Assembly (NCBI GenBank): GCA_963745205.1
Contig: CAVUWX010000006.1
Location: 48,183 to 112,182, forward strand
Direction of reading: 5' to 3'
Origin: Hyphomicrobium_A sp963745205
GTDB taxonomy: Bacteria > Pseudomonadota > Alphaproteobacteria > Rhizobiales > Hyphomicrobiaceae
Length of the DNA stretch: 64,000 nt
The position numbers and the translations under genes were made by a program. Of this stretch, positions 27,047 to 35,865 are shown piece by piece; position 1 is the first letter of the stretch; every line of letters begins with the position of its first letter. The notes beneath the pieces were generated by a model. That model saw only the letters and a program-made list of their open reading frames with translations. It searched no databases and was not told the DNA's origin.

Positions 27047-27322
27047 ACGATTGCACCCGCGGCAGCGGAAGATTTCGAGAAGAAGAGCGGAACCCGGAGG
27101 GCTGAGGCCGAGGGGGAACGGCCGTCAGCGGGTGGTCGTGGAAGGCAGTCGCCCGGTCATGGGTGCCTCTGCCTCACGCAGGACGACAAGGGGCAAGTGT
27201 GGGCCGTCTACACTGATTTCGACTGGATCAAACGCCGCCACGGCATCGAGAATCGCGACGATGCGTTCAAGATGGCGTCCAGCGTCATCGCCTCGATCAC
27301 CTCGAGCATCGCCGCGAAATAG
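27047..27322 (+). pseudogene. Probable remnant of a small exported protein (C-terminal part conserved)
   Basis: An open frame with no ATG, GTG or TTG start in its first part. Its 3' end reads convincingly as protein: TQDDKGQVWAVYTDFDWIKR then GIENRDDAFKMASSVIASIT ending SSIAAK at TAG 27320-27322. I associate the pattern VWVGYTDF.WI..RH.I..RD..F.MA..VI.SI with small hypothetical proteins of Rhizobiales. The 5' part is basic low-complexity sequence with no signal peptide. Either the N-terminus has decayed or a short product starts at the internal GTG. Confidence 0.45.
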
Positions 27323-27417
27323 CGGAGGCGTGACCCGCGCTTTGCGACCCCCCTGCCACCGAGTATGCTCCGCCGCGCGGCGCCGAACGGTGCCGCGCTC
27401 ATTTCTTGGGGGTGACT

Positions 27418-28239
27418 ATGCTCGCGCGCGTCGTCTCACTGCTCGCTTTGCTGGGCACACTCGCCGTGCTCGCCGACGGCGCGCGCATCCCCGCGCTGGC
27501 ACAGCACGCTCCCTGGCCGAGCGAGTATTTCGATCCAAAACCGCGCGCGAACATCGCGGGCGAATTCGACTACTACACGCTCGTCATGTCGTGGAGTCCC
27601 ACCCACTGCATCGCCGGCGAAGGCGACAACGACGAGATGCAGTGCGAGCGCCGCGACGGGTTGCGCTACGGCTTCGTCCTGCACGGGCTGTGGCCGCAGT
27701 ACGAACAGGGCTATCCCGAGCGCTGCCGGACGGCCTGGCGACCGTTCGTGCCGGAGGACGTCATCGCCAGCGTTCGCGACTTCATGCCGAGCCGCAGCCT
27801 CGTCATCCACGAGTACAAGCTGCACGGCACATGCTCGGGCCTGCAGCCGCAGCCGTATTTCGCGCTGGCGCGGCGGCTGTTCGCCCACATCCGCATTCCG
27901 GACCGCTACCAGAACCCATTCGAATCCCAATACGTGTCCGCGCGCGAGCTCGAGGGCGACCTGCTCAGGGCAAACCCGGAGCTCAAACCCAACATGCTCA
28001 CCGTGAGCTGCGGCGGCCCCGGCAACCGTCTGATCGACGTGCGCGTCTGCCTCACCAAGGATGGGCGCCCGCGCGCGTGCGGCAAGAACGAGACCCAGCA
28101 CACGCTATGCCGGGCCGACCAGGTGCTGCTGCCACCGGTGCGCTCGACCAAGCGGCTCGACACCGGCATCAACCCGCAGCCGAAAGAGGACCGCCCGTTG
28201 CCCCGACCGCGTCTCATCGAGAGCCCCAGCCCGATGTAG
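27418..28239 (+). CDS. Ribonuclease T2 family protein, exported
   Basis: 273 residues with an N-terminal signal peptide (LARVVSLLALLGTLAVLADG). T2 catalytic segments are both intact: CAS I YGFVLHGLWPQYE with its His-Leu-Trp, and CAS II HEYKLHGTCSG with Glu/His/Lys equivalents. Upstream YTLVMSWSPTHC also matches the family, and several Cys could form the usual disulfides. Acts in the periplasm as an acid-type endoribonuclease. ATG 27418 follows a GGGGGTG ribosome binding site. Confidence 0.92.
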   Translation: MLARVVSLLALLGTLAVLADGARIPALAQHAPWPSEYFDPKPRANIAGEFDYYTLVMSWSPTHCIAGEGDNDEMQCERRDGLRYGFVLHGLWPQYEQGYPERCRTAWRPFVPEDVIASVRDFMPSRSLVIHEYKLHGTCSGLQPQPYFALARRLFAHIRIPDRYQNPFESQYVSARELEGDLLRANPELKPNMLTVSCGGPGNRLIDVRVCLTKDGRPRACGKNETQHTLCRADQVLLPPVRSTKRLDTGINPQPKEDRPLPRPRLIESPSPM

Positions 28240-28365
28240 GCCGCGCCTCCTAACAATAGCTGTGGATATCGGCGCGCCGCCCTACGCTCGCCCTAGTGCC
28301 ACCTTGCCGCGTGAGCAGCCGCTTCGCACACTGCCCTCGTGATTCCAGCGGGCGCGGGGCTGCGA

Positions 28366-28797
28366 ATGCAGGCGACAACGATCGAACGGGAGCGCTGCAG
28401 CGAGGTCGCAGCGACCACCACCCCCTCTTACATCCCGCGCCGCCGGACCTTTCGCGCCGCGCCTCTGTGGAGCGCCGCCGGCTTCCTCGCAGGCGCACTC
28501 TTCTGGTACGCGGTCGGCTTCTGGGGTTTCATCTCCGACGTGGTCTTCGATGCCGCACCGAGAGCGGGGGCGATGGCGGCCGTCGCGCGGCCGAGCCAGG
28601 TTTCGCTGCCGACGATCTATCTCGTCGACCCAGCCAATTGCACCGCCCTCATCCTCGATCGCAAGATGAACAGCACCGTCATGAAGCCGTGTCCGGAGGA
28701 GGGCCTCGCCTTGCGGCTCGAGGCCAACAGCGGGCGCGAGAGCCTCGCGATCGCCGGCGACCCGAGAATGGTGGCCGCGCACTACCCGGCCAATTGA
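28366..28797 (+). CDS. Hypothetical single-pass membrane protein
   Basis: 143 residues. A polar N-terminus of about 40 residues leads into one membrane helix (SAAGFLAGALFWYAVGFWGF) and a C-terminal domain of about 80 residues with two Cys (PANCTALIL and MKPCPEEG) that may pair in the periplasm. The predicted orientation is N-in/C-out. Start at ATG 28366, or GTG 28339 nine codons earlier. Convergent with the next gene. Not recognised. Confidence 0.65.
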   Translation: MQATTIERERCSEVAATTTPSYIPRRRTFRAAPLWSAAGFLAGALFWYAVGFWGFISDVVFDAAPRAGAMAAVARPSQVSLPTIYLVDPANCTALILDRKMNSTVMKPCPEEGLALRLEANSGRESLAIAGDPRMVAAHYPAN

Positions 28798-28808
28798 TCC
28801 CGATCACC

Positions 28809-29561
28809 TCACGCGATCTTGCGCACGCGCTCCGCGCGCCACGCCGCCGGCACCGCCGCGACGTAGCCGAGGCCCGCCTCCGCCGGGACGCCGTCGAGCG
28901 TCGTCGGGTCTAGGCTCCAGCGGTTAGCGAGCCGCATGACGTGCTCTTCCGTCGGGTGCAGGATCATCTCGCCGCCGGCATCCCCCTTGCGTCCGTGCAC
29001 GCCGCGCAATTCGAACAACCTCAGGCGCAGCCCGCGCTCCTCCTTGGTGGTGCGGCCCTTGTTCCAGACGATGCCCTCGTCCGTCACCGCGAACGCGCGC
29101 ACGAGGCGGCCATCGGACACACGCGCCCACGCGTAGAAGTCGATCGGCGGGTAGCTGAAGAAATACTGAACCTCGGGAAAGCGGCCGCCGAGATCGACGA
29201 GCAGCGGCGTGCACTTGTCGACGAAGCCGCGGCCCACGGGATGTGGCAGCGGCAGTCCAACGACGAAGGTCCAGTCGCCGACCGGCGGCGTGACGAACAC
29301 GTGCGAAGCGCCGAGCCGGTCGTCGTAGACGGTGCCTATCCCTGAGTTCCAGTTGCATGGCACTGGGTCGACGAGGCGCAGCGTCTCGATGACCGCGACC
29401 GGATTGTGCGTGCGGATCGCGAGCCAGGCCATGCCGTAGCCGAACGCACAGGGGCGGTCAGGGCTCGCGCGGAAAACGACCTCTCGAGGCGCGGCCGCGC
29501 GCGCGAGCCAAAAGGCGGCGTAGACGGTCGAAGCGATCATGGCGATGATGATGAAAACCAC
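28809..29561 (-). CDS. Hypothetical membrane-anchored protein, start uncertain
   Basis: About 250 residues: one N-terminal helix (VFIIIAMIASTVYAAFWLA), then a periplasmic domain with CAFGYGMAWLAIRTHNPVAV, DRLGASHVFVTPPVGDWTFV and a charged region ending AWRAERVRKIA. Upstream of the helix the frame stays open for 100 codons in low-complexity sequence without a convincing start. GTG 29561 is a tentative choice; an ATA six codons upstream has GGAGG before it. Function unknown. Confidence 0.55.
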   Translation of the reverse strand: MVFIIIAMIASTVYAAFWLARAAAPREVVFRASPDRPCAFGYGMAWLAIRTHNPVAVIETLRLVDPVPCNWNSGIGTVYDDRLGASHVFVTPPVGDWTFVVGLPLPHPVGRGFVDKCTPLLVDLGGRFPEVQYFFSYPPIDFYAWARVSDGRLVRAFAVTDEGIVWNKGRTTKEERGLRLRLFELRGVHGRKGDAGGEMILHPTEEHVMRLANRWSLDPTTLDGVPAEAGLGYVAAVPAAWRAERVRKIA

Positions 29562-30050
29562 GGCCCGCCGGTCCCGAGAGAGGTTCCGATTTATGCGGTG
29601 GTTCGCCTCCGCGCGGCAAGGCAAGGGCGCCGAGAGCTGGGGAAAATGGGTGCTCTGCTTGGAGTGAATTGAAAGGGACGGCGCCTGCACTGACGGCGCG
29701 GAACGGAAACGAGGCCAGCTCGCGTCACCGGCGGCAGCGGGGTAGCCCGTCGGACGCCGCAAAGCTGGCCTCTGGCCTCGCGGAACGCGCCACGTGAGGG
29801 CGTTTGACGCGCTCTGCGCCTTGGCCGCCCAGTGCGCCGCTGCGGAAGGGGAGCGGGACTGACGAGCGGCCAATGCCAATGATCCGCGCGCGTACCGATA
29901 GCCGAGCTGTATGACACCGCTATGTCGGCCGGGCCCCGCAAATCCAAGCCCTTAGGCCAACCCGGAGCTTATTCCAGCTCGCTTGATAGCGACCGTTGAG
30001 GAACGGGGCGCGCGTACCCGATGTTCTGAAAGCTCCAGGCCGCGTCATCG
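29562..30050. other. Intergenic stretch without a recognised gene
   Basis: About 490 bases between the start of the preceding minus-strand gene and the terminator of the first porin. The open frames here have no ribosome binding sites, signal peptides or familiar motifs. The promoter of the minus-strand gene probably lies at the left end, but no clear -35/-10 pair was picked out. Confidence 0.5.
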
Positions 30051-30086
30051 ACAGATAAAAATCGGGGCCGAAGGTTCGGCCCCGAT
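30051..30086 (-). terminator. Rho-independent terminator of the first porin gene
   Basis: Perfect 12-base stem ATCGGGGCCGAA / TTCGGCCCCGAT (30061-30072 and 30075-30086). On the minus strand it is followed immediately by TTTTATCTGT. It lies about 60 bases past the porin stop codon. Confidence 0.85.
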
Positions 30087-30143
30087 CAAGTCCTGGCTGA
30101 GTTTTCGACTTATGAGACAGCGACTTTAGCAGTGAAAGGGACC

Positions 30144-31465
30144 TTAGTGCGAGAACGCGAGCGGAATGACGACGTCGGCTCCAAATGTGGCCTGCCAGTG
30201 CGACGTTTGATCGTCAAATGGAGTGGTGTGGCTTGACCAGTCCCAACGGGCCTCCGGGCGAACGACCATGCCCTCGAAAGCCTTCGGTACCTCCGGCTTC
30301 CAGTTCAAGCCAATGGTTTCATCATAATAGTTGGTATGCGGCCAACGGGGCTTGTCCTACCAGCAAAGGCACTGCCCCGCCGAAGTTGAAGCAGCCGTTG
30401 GCCTGACCTTCTTCGGACTTCACGAAGTCAAGGTTGCCGGGGCAGGCGCCAACGAAAGCGCCGTTGTTGTCGCGGAACCACTCGCTGCGCAGACCGATCG
30501 ATACGTTATCGGTCAAAGCGTAGACCCAATAGTCGGCGATGCCCCACGCCTTGGCTCCGTGATCCGACCCAAATCCCGGAGTATCGTCCTCGACGTAATT
30601 GAACTCATAAGTGGCGGTGAGCTTCTTGTTGACCTTGTAGACAACCACGGCGTCACCGTAATACCTGGTTCTCCACAGGGCCGTTGCCCACGCTCGGGTT
30701 ATAAAAGAAGGGCACTCCTCCTACCACCTGCCCTTCGCTGGGGAGGGCCTTGCCGATGTGGGTCAGGGCCAGGATGGTGAGATCACCCTTCAAGAGGGTC
30801 AAGCCGAAGCCGCCAAGGAACGAGGCTGAGTCGTTGGGATCGCCGGGGTCTCCGAAGGTTGTGTTCACGCCCGTGTCGACGCCGTAGTAAATGTCAAGCA
30901 TCGAGTGGACGTGGGTGTCCGCCAGGATGCCCGTGTGCTTGAGCGGCAGGCCAAAGTTGAAGATGTAGTCGTGGGAGTAAAAGAAGTTGCCCCTCGGATC
31001 GATGACCTCGTTGCCCAACGGGGTCACGTACTGACCAATCTTGATGTCGGTTCCACCGGTGCCAAGCCACGGCGTGTGGAACTGGCCCCAGGCTTCTAAG
31101 ATGTCCACCTGGTATTGGGCGTTCGTAACCTTATCCAACTCACCGAGGAAGTGGGTGTAGCGCGCATCCGTGCCGTACATGCCTTGGAAACGGAATCCGA
31201 AATCATATTGCTTCTTGGAGTCGATCGGGCGCTCGGCGATGAACGAGAGCTGGTTCATCATGATCTCGGTGTTGCGGTCCGTGAAGAGCTGCCCCCAAGT
31301 GAGACCGCTGGCTGGATCGGCAGCGTTGCCGATGCCTCCCACCTCGATATAGCCCGAGAACTTCACGTCCTTGAACCAGTCATCGGCTCTGGCCATGCTG
31401 GCCATATTGCACAGCGCCAGCCCCACCGCGCCGCACACGGCAGCAAGCTTTCGAGAGTCGGTCAT
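30144..31465 (-). pseudogene. Outer-membrane beta-barrel porin (OmpL-like, PF07642 type), frameshifted copy 1
   Basis: From ATG 31465: signal peptide (AAVCGAVGLALCNMASMARA), then mature DDWFKDVKFSGYIEVGGIGN, TDRNTEIMMNQLSFIAERPI, GRFQ-like barrel strands, DIKIGQYVTPLGNEVIDPRG, FFYSHDYIFNFGLPLKHTGI, DIYYGVDTGVNTTFGDPGDP. The frame breaks near 30663, where one extra C (relative to copy 2) turns VENRYYGD into a stop, and again at about 30345-30375. The C-terminus in a third frame reads NYYDETIGLNWKPEVPKAFE, ends GADVVIPLAFSH and stops at 30144-30146. A barrel ending in aromatic-rich strands fits an outer-membrane protein. Confidence 0.85.
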
Positions 31466-33130
31466 TGAAGTGAGATCCCTCTGTGAGAGGGGCAGATACG
31501 CGCCCAACCGCCCAAACCGCATCCGAGGTGCGCGTCGACAGAATCCACGGCTGGGTTCAGAAGCGGGCCGAATCGGCTGCTTAACAAGAGTCAGAATGGC
31601 GCGGGGCGCTACATGCGCGGGGGCGCGTGGCCGCCGCGCAACTTATCATTCGAATCCAGGGCGTTAGATGCACATTAATTGAGCATCTTGACGCAAATCG
31701 GGGCCCTTTTTGGGGCCCGACGCCATGGGGAACGCGCCTCGATGGGTCCTACAGAACGCAACGCAGAACGGGAGCCGCGAAGGCTCCCGTTCCAATCAAA
31801 TCAAGTTTTGCAGCGTCTAGAAGACGACAGGAATGACGACGTCGGCCCCGAACGTGGCCTGCCAGTGCGACGTTTGATCGTCGAATGGAGTGGTGTGGCT
31901 TGACCAGTCCCAACGGGCCTCCGGGCGAACGACCATGCCCTCGAACGTCTTCGGCACCTCCGGCTTCCAGTTCAAGCCGATGGTTTCATCATAGTAGTTG
32001 GTGTGCGGCCAACGGGGCTTGTCCTACCAGCAAAGGCACTGCCCCGCCGAAGTTGACGCAGCCGTTGTTCTGACCTTCCTCGGACTTTTCACAAAGTCAA
32101 GGTTGCCGGGGCAGGCGCCAACGAAAGCGCCGTTGTTGTCGCGGAACCACTCGCTGCGCAGACCGATCGATACGTTATCGGTCAAAGCGTAGACCCAATA
32201 GTCGGCGATGCCCCACGCCTTGGCTCCGTGATCCGACCCAAATCCTGGAGTATCGTCCTCGACGTAATTGAACTCATAAGTGGCGGTGAGCTTCTTGTTG
32301 ACCTTGTAGACAACCACGACGTCACCGTAATACCTGTTCTCCACAGGGCCGTTGCCCACGCTCGGGTTATAAAAGAAGGGCACTCCTCCTACCACCTGCC
32401 CTTCGCTGGGGAGGGCCTTGCCGATGTGGGTCAGGGCCAGGACGGTGAGATCACCCTTCAAGAGGGTCAAGCCGAAGCCGCCAAGGAACGAGGCTGAGTC
32501 GTTGGGATCGCCGGGGTCTCCGAAGGTTGTGTTCACGCCCGTGTCGACGCCGTAGTAGATGTCAACCTTGGGGGTGAGGTGGGTTTCCGCCAGGATGCCC
32601 GTGTGCTTGAGCGGCAGGCCAAAGTTGAAGATGTAGTCGTGGGAATAAAAGAAGTTGCCCCTCGGATCGATGACCTCGTTGCCCAACGGGGTCACGTACT
32701 GACCAATCTTGATGTCGGTTCCACCGGTGCCAAGCCACGGCGTGTGGAACAGGCCCCAGGCTTCTACGATGTCCACCTGGTATTGGGCGTCGGTGACCTT
32801 ATCGAGCTCACCGAGGAAGTGGGTGTAGCGCGCGTCCGTGCCGTACATGCCTTGGAACTTGAAGCCGAAAGTCATATTGCTTCTTTGAGTCGATGTCCCG
32901 GCTCGCGATGAACGAGAGCTGGTTCATCATGATTTCAGTTATTGCGGTCCGTGAAGAGGTGCCCCAAGTTGAGATCGCTGGCGGGCTGGGACGAATTGCC
33001 GATGCCTCCCACCTCGACATAGCCCGAGAACTTCACGTCCTTGAACCAATCGTCGGCGTGGGCTGCGCCCGACAACGCGAGGAGCGCGACGCTTGCCACT
33101 CCGAGGCCAACGCAGCTACGAGATCCGGCC
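30150..33130 (-). repeat. Tandem direct duplication of about 1.3 kb (two porin genes)
   Basis: 30150-31465 and 31822-33132 are near-identical over most of their length, with differences concentrated at the 5' signal-peptide end. Long stretches are base-for-base the same, e.g. the blocks at 30331-30660 and 32000-32330. About 350 bases separate the units. Indicates recent duplication or gene conversion. Confidence 0.9.
31767..31791 (-). terminator. Hairpin terminator after the second porin gene
   Basis: Ten-base stem AACGGGAGCC / GGCTCCCGTT with loop GCGAA, about 26 bases past the porin stop on the minus strand. T tract weak. A second GC-rich hairpin-like element (GGGCCC arms around TTTTT) lies further on at about 31698-31720. 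Confidence 0.6.
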
Positions 33131-33132
33131 AT
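31817..33132 (-). pseudogene. Outer-membrane beta-barrel porin, frameshifted copy 2
   Basis: From ATG 33132: signal peptide (GLGVASVALLALSGAAHA) then DDWFKDVKFSGYVEVGGIGN, nearly the same protein as the copy to its left. Breaks: near 32939 (extra base before TEIMMNQLSF), near 32868 (extra T before GFKFQGMYG), near 32090 (two extra A in DFVKS), and the same C-terminal disruption as copy 1 near 32020-32050. It ends GADVVIPVVF, stop at 31817-31819. GGGGGTG precedes the ATG. Either both copies are dead or the sequence carries indel errors in a repeated region. Confidence 0.85.
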
Positions 33133-33502
33133 TTGATACACCCCCGATACGCTACTGACTTGACCACAAAGTAAGCTACTCGTGGCCGCACTTGCGGCGC
33201 TCTCTTCGAACGCTTTCAGCGCCTACATAAAATCGTAAACGGGGGTTCCCTCAAGGCAAAACGACGAGTTGCGGTGGCTCCGACTCAACCCTGTCACATA
33301 AGGGCCACTTCCTCCGAAATTTGACTATTTATCGTTCAGAAATCGCCCTTCGAGGCAGCATTCAACGATCTCGTCCAATCGGCTTTGCCTTCAAGTTCTG
33401 CGCAGAATTTAGGCAAAAACGACCATCGACCCCCGTTTCGGCTGCGGACGGCTATGTATTCGATCTTGTGAGGGCGCCCCCGAAGCTGCAGTTCTTAGAA
33501 GC
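33133..33502. other. Divergent promoter region between porin copy 2 and the SDR gene
   Basis: 370 bases with lower GC than the surroundings, including A/T-rich patches around 33225-33240 and 33300-33345, as expected for promoters on both strands. No coding frame with a ribosome binding site was found. No operator repeat stood out. Confidence 0.5.
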
Positions 33503-34240
33503 ATGCCCGACGCTCCCGCGACCCCAACCGCCCTCATCACCGGTGCTGCTCGCAGGATCGGTCGCGCCATTGCGCTCGACCTCGCCGCGCACGGTTGGCG
33601 CGTCGGCATCCACTACCGCCACTCGCGTGGCGAGGCGGAGGCGCTCGCCAGGCACATTCGATCGAGTGGGGGAACGGCGGCGGCACTCCCCGCCGATCTC
33701 GCCAAGGCGCAAGACGTCGGGTCGCTCGTTGCGCGCTGCGCCGACGCGCTCGGCGCCCCGACATGCCTCATCAATAACGCGTCTGAATTCTTCCTCGACA
33801 CCATCACCTCGGTGACGGCGCCCGGCTGGGATACGCACCTCGAGATCAACTTGAAGGCGCCGGTGTTTCTCGCCCAGGCGCTCTATCTCAACCTGCCGGA
33901 CGGTATGGAAGGCAACGTCATCAACATTATCGACCAAAGAGTATGGAGGCCGACGCCCCAGTTCTTCTCCTACACGATCTCCAAGGCCGGGCTGTGGACG
34001 GCGACGCAGACACTGGCGCAGGCGATGGCGCCGCGCGTGCGCGTCAACGCTATTGGACCGGGGCCCGTGTTGCAGAGCGTGCACCAGACGGAAAAGGACT
34101 TCGCCGCCGAGGCTTCGGCAACCCTGTTAAGGCGCGGCCCTACGCTAGAAGAGATCGCCGCGGCCGTGCGCTTCATCCTCGCGACGCCCTCCATGACGGG
34201 TCAGATGATCGCGCTCGACGGCGGCCAGCACCTGAGCTGA
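33503..34240 (+). CDS. SDR family oxidoreductase, pteridine-reductase/FolM-like
   Basis: 245 residues. Rossmann motif TALITGAARRIGRAIALDLA: the TGAARRIG form with Arg-Arg is typical of NADPH-using pteridine reductases and FolM. NNASEFFLDTI replaces the usual NNAG by NNAS, also typical of that group. Catalytic YTISKAG is present, and the C-terminus ends GQMIALDGGQHLS. Probably reduces dihydrobiopterin/dihydrofolate-like pterins; substrate inferred. Confidence 0.85.
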   Translation: MPDAPATPTALITGAARRIGRAIALDLAAHGWRVGIHYRHSRGEAEALARHIRSSGGTAAALPADLAKAQDVGSLVARCADALGAPTCLINNASEFFLDTITSVTAPGWDTHLEINLKAPVFLAQALYLNLPDGMEGNVINIIDQRVWRPTPQFFSYTISKAGLWTATQTLAQAMAPRVRVNAIGPGPVLQSVHQTEKDFAAEASATLLRRGPTLEEIAAAVRFILATPSMTGQMIALDGGQHLS

Positions 34241-34363
34241 CCCCCGCACGCGGCCGTTAAACACGCGGGATAGACAACGCACTTCGCCACAATTCCTCCC
34301 CTCGTTGCTCCAACTCGCGCCCCAATCATTCGCGCATCTTGCGGTTAGCCGCCCGGCGAGACG

Positions 34364-34385
34364 TAAACCAGTCCTTAACGTTAAG
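34364..34385. promoter_or_regulatory. CtrA-like half-site pair and 12-bp palindrome upstream of the first glucosaminidase
   Basis: TAAA-N7-TTAA at 34364-34378 is one base off the CtrA consensus TTAA-N7-TTAA. The palindrome CTTAACGTTAAG follows at 34374-34385. About 80-100 bases before the glucosaminidase start. Weak evidence alone; recorded because cell-wall hydrolases are frequent CtrA targets. Confidence 0.3.
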
Positions 34386-34461
34386 CCTTTAAGAACGTTT
34401 GTTGGTTTCGTAGGGCGCTATCGCAAAAAAACGCAGCGCCGCGTTCACAACGGGTGTTCTC

Positions 34462-35802
34462 ATGAAGAGACTCTTCGGAGTATCGCTCACTCTCGCTCTT
34501 GCCGCCGTCATCGTCCCAGCCCAGGCGGCCGACCTTCCCGAAGTCAGAATTTCGAACGCCAACGAAGTACCGGCCTGCGCCACGCCAGGTCGTCTGATGG
34601 CGTATCTGCACTCCCGCAATCCTAAGGTCGACGGCCGCTTCGACAACGTCGCTACCGAGTACATGCGCCACGGCGAGGAGCTCGGGATCCGCTGGGACAT
34701 CGCCTTCTTCCAGATGGTGCTCGAGACCGGCGCCTTGAGCTTCACAGGCGACGTCCGCTCTACCCAGAACAACTTCGCCGGCCTCGGCGCCTCCGGCGGC
34801 GGCGCGCACGGCGAAAGCTTCACCGACATCTCCTCCGGCGTCACCGCCCACTTGCAGCACCTCTTGATGTACGCCGGCGAACACATCGACAACCCCGTCG
34901 CCGACCGCACGCGCAAGGTGCAGGAATGGGGCGTGTTGACCGAGTGGCAGAAATCGATCAAGGGGCCGATGACGTTCACGCTCGTCGCCAAGCAATGGGC
35001 GCCGACCTCGCGCAACTACGTGCGCGACCTCTCAACGATCGCCTCTGAGTTCTACAGCAAGGCCTGCAACGGCCCCGATCCGCAGCCTGACCTGGTGCAG
35101 GAGGCGCGCAAGGGACGCGAGGGCAAGCCCGCGACGCAACAGGTTGCAGCCGCAGCCCCGCAGGACACCGCCACCGCACCTGACACCACCGCTGTCGCCG
35201 ATGCCGAGCCACCCCGCCACCGAAGGTCTCGGGTGCGGAGATCGCGCGCGCCCGCATCGAGGAGGAGCGCAAGGAGAATCCTCCCATGAAGAGCCTGGGC
35301 GTTGCCGGCATGCTCGGCGATGTCGGCAACGCGGCCAAGCCCGCGGCCGAGCAGCAGGCCGCTGCCGAGCCACCGGCGAAGGCCGCGGAGGCTCAGCCCG
35401 AGGTCACAATCCTCAACCCATCGACGCCGAAGGCGAAGGCCGACACCGCCAAGAAGGCCGATGCCGCCAAGCCCGGCACTGCCAAGACCGCTGAGAAGGG
35501 TGCCGAGATCCAAACCGCCTCGGTGGCCGCCACGGCCACGCAGATTGAAGACGCCTGCGGCGTCCAAGGCCGGCAAATGCAAGGTGTGGACTGCCAGCTA
35601 CGGCGGCCAGCGTGCCATCATCATCAAGGCAGTCACTGACGGCACGACGAACTACACCGTGCTCGACGTGAATGACCCGACTGAGACCCGCGAGATCGAC
35701 GCCTACATCTCCGCCTACGCCAAGGGGGGCGAGAAGCTCGAGGCGTTCCCGACCCAGGCCAAGGCACTCGACAAGGCCTTCGAGCTCTGCCCCGAGGGCT
35801 GA
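34462..35802 (+). pseudogene. Glucosaminidase-domain exported protein, copy 1, two compensating frameshifts
   Basis: Signal peptide (LFGVSLTLALAAVIVPAQA) then a glucosaminidase (peptidoglycan N-acetylglucosaminidase, PF01832-like) domain: CATPGRLMAYLHSRNPKVDG, WDIAFFQMVLETGALSFTGD with the catalytic-type Glu, and QNNFAGLGASGGGAHGESF. An Ala/Pro/Lys-rich linker follows, then the C-terminal module KAGKCKVWTASYGGQRAIII to KAFELCPEG. Near 35215 the frame drops by one (EPP becomes PPKVSGAEIARARIEEERKE), and near 35550 it returns. The second tandem copy is intact with the same architecture. Linkers tolerate shifts, but the conserved ends lie in the outer frame, so an error is likely. Confidence 0.82.
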
Positions 35803-35865
35803 GACGCAAGGCACTCTTCGTTGCCAGCTTTGGTCTGAATTCTGCAGGTCGGTCGCAGGTCGGTC

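Noticed and set aside
26964..28253. Long open frame overlapping RNase T2 in another frame
   Set aside because: Arg/Pro/Ala-rich translation typical of GC-rich shadow frames; the RNase T2 frame has signal peptide and both catalytic segments.
31698..31720. GGGCCC-TTTTT-GGGCCC element as a second terminator or operator
   Set aside because: Imperfect stem with a bulge, position ambiguous between the porin copies; mentioned only within the adjacent terminator entry.
33321..33815. Open frame starting MTIYRSEIALRGSIQ across the porin/SDR intergenic region
   Set aside because: No ribosome binding site, becomes Ser/Arg/Pro-rich and overlaps the genuine SDR gene out of frame.
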